The notes beneath the pieces are model-generated. The model worked only from the letters and a program-made list of their open reading frames with translations. It was not told the DNA's origin and did not search any database. A stretch of DNA of 64,000 nucleotides from Chryseomonas sp014190935 (lineage in GTDB: Bacteria; Pseudomonadota; Gammaproteobacteria; Pseudomonadales; Pseudomonadaceae), in NCBI RefSeq assembly GCF_014190935.1, contig NZ_JACHVV010000003.1, positions 372,001 through 436,000 on the forward strand, in the 5' to 3' direction. Positions 15,924-23,784 of the stretch are shown here, piece after piece. Numbering within the stretch: the first letter of the stretch is position 1; each line of letters begins with the position of its first letter. The position numbers and the translations under genes were made by a program.

Positions 15924-17028
15924 CGCCCTGCGCCGCATCGTCATCATCGACGACACCGAGGCCAATCGCTATGTGCTGCGCAAGATCCTCGCCAGCCAGA
16001 GCCACTACGAGGTCCTGGAAGCGGCCAGCGGCGCCAGCGGCCTGGCGCTGATCGACGAATCCGTCGAGCTGGTGATCATCGACGTCAATCTGCCGGACAC
16101 CACCGGCTTCGAGCTGATCCAGGCCATCGAGCGCCAATGCGGCTGGGGCCGGTTGCCGGCCATCATCAACATCTCGGCCACCTTCGTCTCCGGCAAGGAC
16201 AAGGCTCAGGGCTTCAACACCGGGGCCCAGGCCTACCTGACCCACCCGATCAATCCGGAAGAGGTGCTGGCCACCGTCGGCGCCCTGCTCAAGGCCAGCT
16301 CCCGGGTCGGGCACATGGAGCAGCAGCGCAATTCGGCCATCGCCCGCAGCGAGAACCTGCAGGCGGAAAAGGTCATGCTCGAACGCTTCATGAGATCGCT
16401 CAACCACGACCTGCGCTCGCCGCTCACCGCCGCCACCATGGTGGTCAACCTGATGCAGCGCAGTCCGGCGCGGCGGACCGATGATCTGTTGCAGACCCTG
16501 CACGATAACCTGCAGCGCATGAACCAGATGATCACCGACGTGCTGGACATCAGCCACATGAGCCTGGGCGGCGGTGTCCGTCTCAGTGGCGATCCGCTGG
16601 TGCTGGGTCCGCTGCTGAAGGAGGCTGCGGCCAATCTGCAGCTGCAATTCAGTAACCGTCTCGACCTGCAGCTGGAGACGCCGGAGCTGGAGGTGCTGTG
16701 GGACAGATACGCCTTCCTGCGCATCTTCGACAACCTGGTGCTCAACGCCGCCAAGCACGGCGAGGCGGGGACGCCGATCTGGGTCCGCCAGTGGCTGGCG
16801 AATGACCAGGTCATGCTGGAGCTACGCAACCTCGGCCAGTTTCCCGACGAAGTCCTGGCCAATCTGGCCACGCCCTATTTCATCTCCACCCGCAGCGACA
16901 AGCGCGGCTGGGGCCTGGGCCTGCCCATCGTCAAGGCGCTCAGCGAAAGCTTCGGCGGCGAGGCGCGCTTCGCCAACGGCGCGGGCGAGGTGGTCATCAC
17001 CCTGCACCTGCCGCTGCGCTTGGCCTAA
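15916..17028 (+). CDS. Receiver-histidine kinase hybrid (REC-HisKA-HATPase)
   Basis: A 370-residue soluble protein with an N-terminal receiver (about 5-125; acceptor Asp56 in IIDVNLPD), a short coiled coil, HisKA with His164 in LNHDLRSP, and HATPase_c (N box DNLVLNAAKHG, G2 GWGLGLP). At the receiver position where a Lys-Pro is normal the sequence reads AYLTHPINPEE, so the conserved lysine appears to be His110. The ATG at 15916 lies inside the preceding gene (8-base overlap). It is the last gene of the stressosome operon. No DNA-binding or cyclase output domain is encoded here, so the final effector lies elsewhere. Confidence 0.87.
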   Translation: MTSALRRIVIIDDTEANRYVLRKILASQSHYEVLEAASGASGLALIDESVELVIIDVNLPDTTGFELIQAIERQCGWGRLPAIINISATFVSGKDKAQGFNTGAQAYLTHPINPEEVLATVGALLKASSRVGHMEQQRNSAIARSENLQAEKVMLERFMRSLNHDLRSPLTAATMVVNLMQRSPARRTDDLLQTLHDNLQRMNQMITDVLDISHMSLGGGVRLSGDPLVLGPLLKEAAANLQLQFSNRLDLQLETPELEVLWDRYAFLRIFDNLVLNAAKHGEAGTPIWVRQWLANDQVMLELRNLGQFPDEVLANLATPYFISTRSDKRGWGLGLPIVKALSESFGGEARFANGAGEVVITLHLPLRLA

Positions 17029-17049
17029 CCCAGCGCCTATGGAGCGGAG

Positions 17050-17460
17050 GTAGGCTGGGCTGAGACAGCTCTACCGTCGAAGCTCAACAGGGCGGGCTTG
17101 ACCTGGGCAGCGTTGGGCTTCGCTGTGCTCAGCGCCAACCTACTGAAGTTTCGTGTCGTAGGTTGGGCCGAGACAGCTCCACCGTCGAACCCCAACAGGG
17201 CGGGCTCGACCCGGGCAGCCTCGAGCTTCGCTGCGCTCAGCGCCAACCTACTGAATCGTGTCGTAGGTTGGGTCGAGACAGCTCCACCGTCGAACCCCAA
17301 CAGGGCGGGCTCGGCCTGGGCAGCGTTGGGCTTCGCTGTGCTCAGCGCCAACCTACTGAATCGTGTCGTAGGTTGGGCTGAGACAGCTCTACCGTCGAAG
17401 CCCAACAGGGCGGACTCGACCCGGGCAGCGTTGGGCTTCGCTCAGGCTCAGCCCAACCGC
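17050..17460. repeat. Four-copy tandem repeat of about 105 bp
   Basis: The 440-bp space after the stressosome operon is filled by four tandem units starting GTAGG(T/C)TGGG at 17050, 17158, 17263 and 17368. Periods are 108, 105 and 105 bp; the last copy ends in a variant tail. Each unit runs through GAGACAGCTC, CCGTCGAA, CAACAGGGCGG, GGGCAGC, then TTCGCT and (except the last) CAGCGCCAACCTACTGAA. Ends are mutually inverted (GTAGGTTGGC-like against GCCAACCTAC), so units can fold. The same core recurs at 39963-40047 and 41102-41192. The ORFs crossing it are repeat translations, not genes. Confidence 0.9.
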
Positions 17461-17468
17461 CCTCCTCC

Positions 17469-18566
17469 TCAGAACTCGATCTGCACATCCCCCTGCGGGA
17501 TGCTGCAGCAGGACAGGATATAGCCTTCGGCTTCGTCTTCCTCGGTGATGCCACCGTTGTGGTCCATGACCACCTCGCCGCTCTTCTTGAGTACCTTGCA
17601 GGTACCGCAGATACCCATGCCGCAGGCCTTGGGAATGTGCAGGCCGAGCTTGGCCGCGGCGCCGTGGATGGTTTCGCCGGGGCCGATGTTGACGCTCTTG
17701 CCACTCTCGGTGAAGGCGATGTTGCACTGGGCTTCCAGAGGAATCGGCGGCAGCTCGGCCGCGGCTTCGGCCTGTTCGGCGGCCTCCACCTTGGCTTCCG
17801 GCGGCGTCGCGCCGAAGGATTCCTCGTGGTAGTGGGTCATGTCGAAGTCCAGCTCGCGGAGCATGGTCTTGACGGCATTCATGTAGGGCGTGGGACCGCA
17901 GCAGAAGATCTCGCGCTCACGGAAGTCCGGCGCCATCAGCTCCAGCATGCGGCGGTCGAAGTAGCCCCGGTAGCCGGCCCAGGACTCGCCGTGCTCGGTG
18001 CGCTCGCACACCAGGTTCAGGGCGAAGTTGTCGATCCGCGCCGCCATGTGCTCCAGCTCACCCTGGTAGATGATGTCGCGCGGGGTGCGGGCGCTGTGCA
18101 CGAAGACCATGTCGACGCTGGCATTGGTGTCGTAGAACCAGCGCGCCATGGACATCACCGGGGTGATGCCGACGCCGCCGGAAAGATAGAGCACCTTGTC
18201 GGCGGGATAGTCGATGGCGTTGAACAGCCCGACTGGGCCGTGCACGGCCAGGTTGTCGCCGACCTTGAGGGTGTCGTGCAGCCAGTTGGATACCTGGCCG
18301 CCCGGCACGCGCTTGACGGTGATGGAGAAGCTGTAGGGCACCGAGGGTGAGCTGGAGATGGTGTAGGAGCGCATCACCTGGCGGCCGTCGATCTCCAGCT
18401 CCAGGGTCACGAACTGGCCCGGCTTGAAGAAATACATCAGCGGGATTTCGGCGGTGAAGCAGAAGGTGCGTACGTCCCAGGTTTCCTGGATGACCTTGAC
18501 GCAGCGCACGGGGTGGCGGCCATTGGTCCAGGTCTGGGTGGTTACGGGATTGAGGAAGGTATTCAT
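17469..18566 (-). CDS. gbcB: Glycine betaine demethylase, ferredoxin-reductase subunit
   Basis: A 365-residue electron-transfer subunit that passes electrons from NAD(P)H through FAD and a [2Fe-2S] centre to the Rieske oxygenase GbcA. The FAD-binding motif is RSYTISSSP (about residues 66-74), the NAD region has LSGGVGITPVMSMA and CCGPTPYM, and a C-terminal plant-type ferredoxin domain carries CGMGICGTC with a distal Cys (SCCS). A Glu/Ala-rich linker (about 255-275) separates the halves. GAGG lies six bases before the ATG. It is divergent from gbcA. The pair converts glycine betaine to dimethylglycine with release of formaldehyde. Confidence 0.95.
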   Translation of the reverse strand: MNTFLNPVTTQTWTNGRHPVRCVKVIQETWDVRTFCFTAEIPLMYFFKPGQFVTLELEIDGRQVMRSYTISSSPSVPYSFSITVKRVPGGQVSNWLHDTLKVGDNLAVHGPVGLFNAIDYPADKVLYLSGGVGITPVMSMARWFYDTNASVDMVFVHSARTPRDIIYQGELEHMAARIDNFALNLVCERTEHGESWAGYRGYFDRRMLELMAPDFREREIFCCGPTPYMNAVKTMLRELDFDMTHYHEESFGATPPEAKVEAAEQAEAAAELPPIPLEAQCNIAFTESGKSVNIGPGETIHGAAAKLGLHIPKACGMGICGTCKVLKKSGEVVMDHNGGITEEDEAEGYILSCCSIPQGDVQIEF

Positions 18567-18894
18567 GACGCACCTCGACTGCCACTGGGGCTATTGGCGG
18601 CGATTCTGGGAGGGGCCCACGACCGCCACTTTCCCAATCGCGACATCCACATGCCGATGGCGACCGGCCCAGCAGTGGCAAGGGCTGGGGCGTCGTGAAC
18701 AGCGTCGGCCATGTCGCCCATGAGCAAGGCCCCCTCCCGGCTCCGGCCCCACACTCCGCCCCAAGCCGAACCTGAACAGCACGCGACGGGCGAAACCTGG
18801 GGTCATTCGGCGGCCCTGCCCCGTCGGCCAATAGCCTTGCAATACCGTGACCAACCACTTTCGCCACCCGCCGCGGTGGCCACGAGGATGTACG
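18567..18894. promoter_or_regulatory. gbcB-gbcA divergent control region with candidate AraC-type operator
   Basis: This 328-bp region must drive both gbcB and gbcA. It contains direct repeats ATCGCGAC (18637-18644) and ATGGCGAC (18657-18664), one mismatch apart and spaced exactly 20 bp, the two-helical-turn spacing used by AraC-family activators. In Pseudomonas the gbc genes are activated by the AraC-family protein GbdR in response to betaine or dimethylglycine. The repeat is seen; its assignment to GbdR is inference. No other gene is visible here. Confidence 0.4.
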
Positions 18895-20193
18895 ATGGAC
18901 GTCAGCACCTTGAGTTTGGGCGACCCTCTCGATCCGGCCCGCAAGGCCACGGCCGAGATGCTGCGCACCCGCGAGCGCACTTACTCCCTGCCCCAGCCGT
19001 TCTACAACGACGAGCGCCTGTTCCAGATCGACATGCAGGAGATCTTCGGCAAGGAATGGCTGATCGCCGGCATGACCTGCGAGATCCCCACCAAGGGCAA
19101 CTTCATCACCCTGCAGCTGGGGGACAACCCCATCCTGGTGGTCCGCGGTGCCGAGGGCAAGGTGCATGCCTTCCACAACGTCTGCCGCCACCGGGGCTCG
19201 CGCCTCTGCGTGAGCGACAAGGGCAAGGTCGCCAAGCTGGTCTGCCCCTACCATCAGTGGACCTACGAGCTGGACGGCCGCCTGCTGTTCGCCGGCAGCG
19301 AGATGGGCGCCGACTTCAACATGGCCGACTTCAGCCTCAAGCCGGTCCACGTCAAGACCGCCGGCGGCTACATCTTCATCTCCCTGGCCGACGAACCACC
19401 GGCCATCGACGACTTCCTGCGTACGCTCGAGCACTACATGGAGCCGTACGACATGGAGAACGCCAAGGTCGCGGTGCGCACCGACCTGGTCGAGCAGGCC
19501 AACTGGAAGCTGGTGCTGGAAAACAACCGCGAGTGCTACCACTGCAGCGGCTCCCACCCTGAATTGCTGAACACTCTGCTGGAGTGGGACGACGTCACCG
19601 ATCCACGCGCCTCCCAGGCGTTCAAGGATCAGGTCGCCGCCTGCACCAGTCGCTGGGACGCCGACAACATCCCCTACGCCCATGCCAGCTTCGGCCTGCG
19701 CAACCGCATCGTGCGCATGCCGCTGCTCGCCGGCACCGTGTCCATGACCCTGGACGGCAAGCCCGGCTGCAAGAAACTCATGGGGCGCATCAAGGACCCG
19801 GACCTGGGCTCCATGCGCATCCTGCACCTGCCGCATTCCTGGAACCACTGCATGGGCGATCACATGATCGTCTTCACCGTCTGGCCGCTGGGTCCGACCG
19901 AGACCGTGGTGACCACCAAGTGGCTGGTGCACAAGGATGCCGTCGAAGGCGTCGACTACGATCCGGTCAACCTGCGCAAGGTCTGGGATGCCACCAACGA
20001 CCAGGATCGCCGGCTGGCCGAGGAAAATCAGCGCGGCATCAATTCCAAGGCCTATCAGCCGGGTCCCTATTCAAAGACTTACGAATTCGGCGTGATCAAC
20101 TTCATCGACTGGTACAGCGAGCGCCTGCTCAACAACCTAGGCGAGGAGCAACCAGCGCCCCACCTGCATCAGGTCGGCTCTACCAGCGCATAA
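18895..20193 (+). CDS. gbcA: Glycine betaine demethylase, Rieske oxygenase subunit
   Basis: A 432-residue ring-hydroxylating-type oxygenase alpha subunit. The Rieske [2Fe-2S] site reads CRHRGSRLC ... CPYHQW (about residues 98-122), and the mononuclear iron site lies in the C-terminal domain after ENNRECYHCSGSHPE (Asn/Glu/His region near 210-222). It oxidatively demethylates glycine betaine to dimethylglycine with GbcB. The start at 18895 (MDVSTLSLGDPLDP) is chosen over an ATG 48 bases upstream because GAGG sits seven bases before it. Divergent gbcB supports the assignment. Neighbouring choline-sulfate genes at 31-34 kb feed the same pathway. Confidence 0.95.
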   Translation: MDVSTLSLGDPLDPARKATAEMLRTRERTYSLPQPFYNDERLFQIDMQEIFGKEWLIAGMTCEIPTKGNFITLQLGDNPILVVRGAEGKVHAFHNVCRHRGSRLCVSDKGKVAKLVCPYHQWTYELDGRLLFAGSEMGADFNMADFSLKPVHVKTAGGYIFISLADEPPAIDDFLRTLEHYMEPYDMENAKVAVRTDLVEQANWKLVLENNRECYHCSGSHPELLNTLLEWDDVTDPRASQAFKDQVAACTSRWDADNIPYAHASFGLRNRIVRMPLLAGTVSMTLDGKPGCKKLMGRIKDPDLGSMRILHLPHSWNHCMGDHMIVFTVWPLGPTETVVTTKWLVHKDAVEGVDYDPVNLRKVWDATNDQDRRLAEENQRGINSKAYQPGPYSKTYEFGVINFIDWYSERLLNNLGEEQPAPHLHQVGSTSA

Positions 20194-20275
20194 GTCGGAT
20201 TTAAGACGAATGACCATAAAGTCACGGCGGCCCTAGCCGTTAAAGGGAGCCTCACTCTTCACCGGGGCTGCCGCC

Positions 20276-21901
20276 GTGACCTTTCGTTCCTTCTCCCTCG
20301 CCATTCGCAGTGTGTTGTGTTTCGGCCTGCTGGCCATCCTCGTCGCCAGTCTTGGCCTGTTCGGCCTGCTGCAACTGTCGCAGATCCGTGCCCAGGGCCA
20401 GGTGATCGAAACCAACAACGTGCCCAGCATCGTCGAAGCCGACAACCTCGCCCTGCAACTGGCCCGTACCCGGGTCGAGGTGCTGCGCCTGCTGGCCATT
20501 CCGGACGCCGCTACCGTCGCCAACACGCGCAAGAAGATCGACAGCATCAATGCCGACATCGGCGCCGGTTTCGGTCGCTATGAAAAACTCGTCAGCGGCG
20601 ATCGCGAGCGCCAGGCCTTCGATGCCCTGCGCCAGATCCATGGCGACTATGTCCGCTACACCGCGCAGCTGGCCGATCTGATCGGCGCCGGCAAGCTCGA
20701 TGAGGCCCGCAGCCTGATCCAGACCAGCATGGCCCAGCTCGGCGTGCAGATGAACGAGCGCACCGAAGCCCTGCGCAAGATCAACCAGGAAGACATCAAG
20801 GCCGCCTCCCAACACTCCGGCGACACCTATGCCCAGGCCACCTCCATCACCTGGATCGTCATCGCCCTGGCCCTGGGTCTGACCGTGCTGCTGGCCTGGC
20901 GCCTGACCCTGAGCATGACCCGGCCCATCGCCGAGGCCGTCGCCGCCGCCCGCACCATCGCCAGCGGCGATCTGACCCAGACCTTGGATACCCGCGGTCA
21001 CGACGAAGCCGCCCAGCTGCTGCAGGCCATGCAGCAGATGCAGACCAACCTGCGCGACACCCTGGGGCACCTGGGCCACTCCGCTACCCAGCTGGCCTCC
21101 GCCGCCGAGGAAATGACCGCGGTCATGCAGGAGAGCGCCCACGGCCTGCAACAGCAGAACAGCGAAATCGAGATGGCGGCCACCGCCGTCACCGAGATGA
21201 GCCAGGCGGTGGACGAGGTGGCCGGCAACGCCACCTCCACCTCGTCCGAATCGCGCCAGGCCGCCGATACCGCGCGCCAGGGCCAGCGTCAGCTGGGCGA
21301 TACCCTGGGCGCCATCGAGGTGCTCACCGAGAACGTGCTGGGTGCCAGCGAACAGGCCCGCCAGCTGGCCGAACAGACCCGCAACATCAGCCAGGTGCTG
21401 GACGTCATCCGCTCGGTCGCCGAACAGACCAACCTGCTGGCGCTCAACGCCGCCATCGAGGCCGCGCGGGCCGGTGACGCCGGTCGTGGCTTCGCCGTGG
21501 TCGCCGACGAGGTTCGCGCCCTGGCCCATCGCACCGGTGAATCCACCCGCGAGATCGAAGGCATGATCGGCAGCATACAGCAGGGCACCGGCCAGACCGT
21601 CGATGCCTTGCTGACCAGCGCCGACCAGGCGCGCCAGACCCGCGAGCAGGCGCAGTCGGCCAACGCCGCCCTGGCCGCCATCGCCCAATCGGTGTCGGGC
21701 ATCGACGAGCGCAACCTGGTGATCGCCAGCGCCGCCGAAGAGCAGGCCCAGGTGGCTCGCGAGGTGGATCGCAACCTGGTACGCATCCGCGACCTGTCGG
21801 TGCAGACCGCGGCCGGTGCCGAGCAGACCCGCGCCGCCAGCCAGCAGCTCTCCGAACTGGCGGTGGAGCTCAACGGCCAGATCCGCCGCTTCCGCGTGTG
21901 A
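20276..21901 (+). CDS. Methyl-accepting chemotaxis protein
   Basis: A 541-residue chemoreceptor: a membrane helix at about 13-34, a periplasmic helical domain of about 155 residues, a second helix near 195-213, HAMP, and a methyl-accepting coiled coil whose tip reads EQTNLLALNAAIEAARAGD and GRGFAVVADEVRALA. It has the same plan as the receptor at 2.4-4.0 kb and shares its ending (QIRRFRV versus AVRQFRL), so the two are likely paralogues. The start is a GTG at 20276 preceded by a weak GGGG. No CheR-binding tail. It is 82 bp after gbcA on the same strand, but nothing shows that it senses betaine. Confidence 0.9.
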   Translation: MTFRSFSLAIRSVLCFGLLAILVASLGLFGLLQLSQIRAQGQVIETNNVPSIVEADNLALQLARTRVEVLRLLAIPDAATVANTRKKIDSINADIGAGFGRYEKLVSGDRERQAFDALRQIHGDYVRYTAQLADLIGAGKLDEARSLIQTSMAQLGVQMNERTEALRKINQEDIKAASQHSGDTYAQATSITWIVIALALGLTVLLAWRLTLSMTRPIAEAVAAARTIASGDLTQTLDTRGHDEAAQLLQAMQQMQTNLRDTLGHLGHSATQLASAAEEMTAVMQESAHGLQQQNSEIEMAATAVTEMSQAVDEVAGNATSTSSESRQAADTARQGQRQLGDTLGAIEVLTENVLGASEQARQLAEQTRNISQVLDVIRSVAEQTNLLALNAAIEAARAGDAGRGFAVVADEVRALAHRTGESTREIEGMIGSIQQGTGQTVDALLTSADQARQTREQAQSANAALAAIAQSVSGIDERNLVIASAAEEQAQVAREVDRNLVRIRDLSVQTAAGAEQTRAASQQLSELAVELNGQIRRFRV

Positions 21902-21905
21902 CCTG

Positions 21906-21929
21906 TCCGGCAGGGACGTCCCTGCCGGA
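21906..21929. terminator. 24-bp perfect palindrome after the chemoreceptor gene
   Basis: Two perfect 12-base arms, TCCGGCAGGGAC and GTCCCTGCCGGA, abut with no spacer four bases after the stop codon. As RNA it would fold with an ACGT loop. There is no T-tract, so it may be a processing or weak termination hairpin, or a protein-binding palindrome. Confidence 0.45.
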
Positions 21930-21998
21930 TCCCGTCGCGGTGGCAAAACCGCAAGGCGACCGCTACGCTGGCGCCTTCGCCCACCGCGCCTCTCTCGC

Positions 21999-22631
21999 AT
22001 GAGCTATCGCTACGTCATCTTCGACTTCGACGGTACCCTGGCGGACAGCCTGCCCTTTCTGCTGAGCTGCCTGGGCGAGCTGGCGCGAACCCATGGCTTT
22101 CGCCAGCCGGCCGCCGACGAGTGGCCCCGGCTGCGCGCCGCCTCCCTGACCACTCTGCTCGACAACCTGGGCATTCCGCTCTGGCAGGTGCCCCGTATCG
22201 CCCGGCACTATCGGCGCCTGCTGGTCCAGCGAGGCGATCAGGTCCTGCCCTTCGCCGAGATTCCCGCCACCCTCGACCGCTTGCAGGCCAGCGGCCTGCA
22301 GCTGGGCCTGGCGACCTCCAACTCCGCCGCGGCCGTCCACCAGGTGCTGCCCCAGGCCGGACGCCTGTTCGCCGCTGGCGAATTCGACATCCCCCTGCTG
22401 GGCAAGGCCCGGCGCCTGACCCGTCTGCTGCGCCGCCAGCGGATAGCACCGGCCGAAGCCCTCTATGTCGGTGACGAGCTGCGCGATCTCCAGGCCGCGC
22501 GCCGCGCCGGTTTGGGCTGCGCGGCCGTGGCCTGGGGCTATGGCTGCCCGGCGACGCTGCGCGCCCAGCAGCCCGATCTCTTCTTCGAAAAACCGGCCGA
22601 CCTGCTGCGGCTGACGACCTCTCCCTGCTGA
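21999..22631 (+). CDS. HAD-superfamily hydrolase, phosphoglycolate-phosphatase type
   Basis: A 210-residue haloacid-dehalogenase-fold phosphatase. Motif I is FDFDGTLADS (nucleophile Asp near residue 9), motif II LATSNSAA near 106, motif III lysine in LLGKARRL, and motif IV YVGDELRDLQAA near 160. An alpha-helical cap sits between motifs I and II. The start MSYRYVIFDFDG at 21999 is favoured because longer frames add a non-conserved arginine-rich leader, though no strong ribosome binding site is seen. Substrate not determinable. It is 10 bases upstream of the DUF2141 gene and probably cotranscribed. Confidence 0.88.
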   Translation: MSYRYVIFDFDGTLADSLPFLLSCLGELARTHGFRQPAADEWPRLRAASLTTLLDNLGIPLWQVPRIARHYRRLLVQRGDQVLPFAEIPATLDRLQASGLQLGLATSNSAAAVHQVLPQAGRLFAAGEFDIPLLGKARRLTRLLRRQRIAPAEALYVGDELRDLQAARRAGLGCAAVAWGYGCPATLRAQQPDLFFEKPADLLRLTTSPC

Positions 22632-22641
22632 AGGAATGCCC

Positions 22642-23052
22642 ATGAAGTCTCTGTTGCTGATCCCTGGTCTCTGTCTGAGCGGTCTCTTGCACGCCGCCGA
22701 ACTGCAGGTGCGGGTCGAGACGGTCGACGCCTCGGGGGGCCAGCTGCTGCTCGCGGTGTTCGACAGCGAAGCGGCCTGGAAGGAGCACAAGACGCCGGTG
22801 GCCCAGGCCCATCTCGCCGCGCAGGCGGGTACCCAGGAGCAGCGCTTCGAGCTGCCGCCCGGGCGCTATGCCGTGTCGGTCATCCACGACAGCAACAGCG
22901 ACGGCAAGCTGGACACCAATTTCATCGGCATGCCCACCGAACAATACGGCTACAGCAACAATCCACCGCTGCGCATGCGCATGGCCACCTTCGAGGAATG
23001 CGCCTTCGCCCTGCCGGCCATGGGCCTGCGCCAGCAGGTGACGCTGCGCTAG
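22642..23052 (+). CDS. DUF2141 family secreted protein
   Basis: A 136-residue exported protein of unknown function. A signal peptide (MKSLLLIPGLCLSGLLHAA) precedes a beta-rich DUF2141 domain with LQVRVETVDASGGQLLLAVFDSEAAW and the family hallmark GRYAVSVIHDSNSDGKLDTNFIGMPTEQYGYSNNP. Proteins of this family are often found near carotenoid or envelope genes in other bacteria; nothing of that sort is adjacent. The start at 22642 has AAGGA six bases upstream, while the ATG two codons earlier does not fit that spacing. Confidence 0.88.
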   Translation: MKSLLLIPGLCLSGLLHAAELQVRVETVDASGGQLLLAVFDSEAAWKEHKTPVAQAHLAAQAGTQEQRFELPPGRYAVSVIHDSNSDGKLDTNFIGMPTEQYGYSNNPPLRMRMATFEECAFALPAMGLRQQVTLR

Positions 23053-23739
23053 GCCACCTCGGTCATGCACAGGCTTCCAAACAGAAAATCAACAGAGTTA
23101 CCCACAAGGCTTTTAGCGGCGATCCCTGAGCCTGGCGCTGAACAGACGTGGATAACTCCTTGGGATAGCAACAGAAATCCCTTGACTCGGGAATATCACG
23201 GAAAACTGGTCATTATTTGATCGATTCCCTGGAAGCCGCGTCAGCTCTGGCCTCTGGCACTAGACGAACAACCTATCCACAGCCCTATGCAGCTCTATTG
23301 TGGGTTGTGGAAAACAGCTGAAAATGGATTGATCATTTTTTGTACGATCTTCTGCAGACCTTGCCAGCCATGGCGTGCAGGTCGGGTCCCACATCTTTTC
23401 CACAGGCACGCACACAGCAGATGTGGGAAAACCGGAAGACCAAGTCCGCTTCAGGCTGTTCGAGTGACCTGGACCGAATTGGCTATTTATTGATCAATTT
23501 TGCCCAGGCAACCACCTGGTCGGTTGCTGACAACTTGCCCAGGGCTTATCCACAGCCTTTACCTGTCAAGCAATGACGGCAAAGCAGTCCGGCGTTCGCA
23601 GCCTGACTCGACGGATCAAGCCGTAGCGGATTCGATCAACAGCCTCAATATCCGCCCAGCCCTTCTGGCACACGGCTTTGCGCCGGAAGCGAACAGACTG
23701 CCCACAGAGTTATGCACAGCTTGCAAGCTGTCCAGGCAT
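23053..23739. other. AT-rich non-coding region with a cluster of DnaA boxes
   Basis: This long gene-free stretch stands out from the GC-rich window. DnaA-box-like 9-mers (TTATCCACA or one mismatch) are at 23098-23106, 23147-23155 (minus), 23273-23281, 23306-23314 (minus), 23396-23404, 23546-23554 (perfect) and 23710-23718, with a weaker one at 23422-23430. AT-rich runs containing GATC, such as GATCATTTTTTG at 23331 and ATTTATTGATCAATTTT near 23484, lie between them, reminiscent of origin unwinding elements. It could be a secondary origin, a DnaA-titration site or a DnaA-regulated promoter region. No credible ORF or RNA gene was found. Confidence 0.65.
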
Positions 23740-23764
23740 AAAAAAAGACCGCCTAAGGCGGTCT
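23740..23764 (-). terminator. Terminator of trpBA
   Basis: Read on the minus strand, AGACCGCC and GGCGGTCT pair around a three-base loop and are followed by a run of seven T, 20 bases after the trpA stop. Confidence 0.93.
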
Positions 23765-23784
23765 TCTGGAGAGCTGGTAGAGGT

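Noticed and set aside
17050..17460. CRISPR array
   Set aside because: Units are about 105 bp and contiguous with no unique spacers of 30-40 bp; no cas genes nearby. It is a simple tandem repeat.
18058..19932. 624-codon open frame spanning gbcB, the intergenic region and antisense gbcA
   Set aside because: It crosses two genes that are certain by Rieske and ferredoxin motifs and shows no conserved features.
23287..23576. Short ORFs inside the DnaA-box region
   Set aside because: AT-rich gap translations with no ribosome binding site, domain or coding bias.
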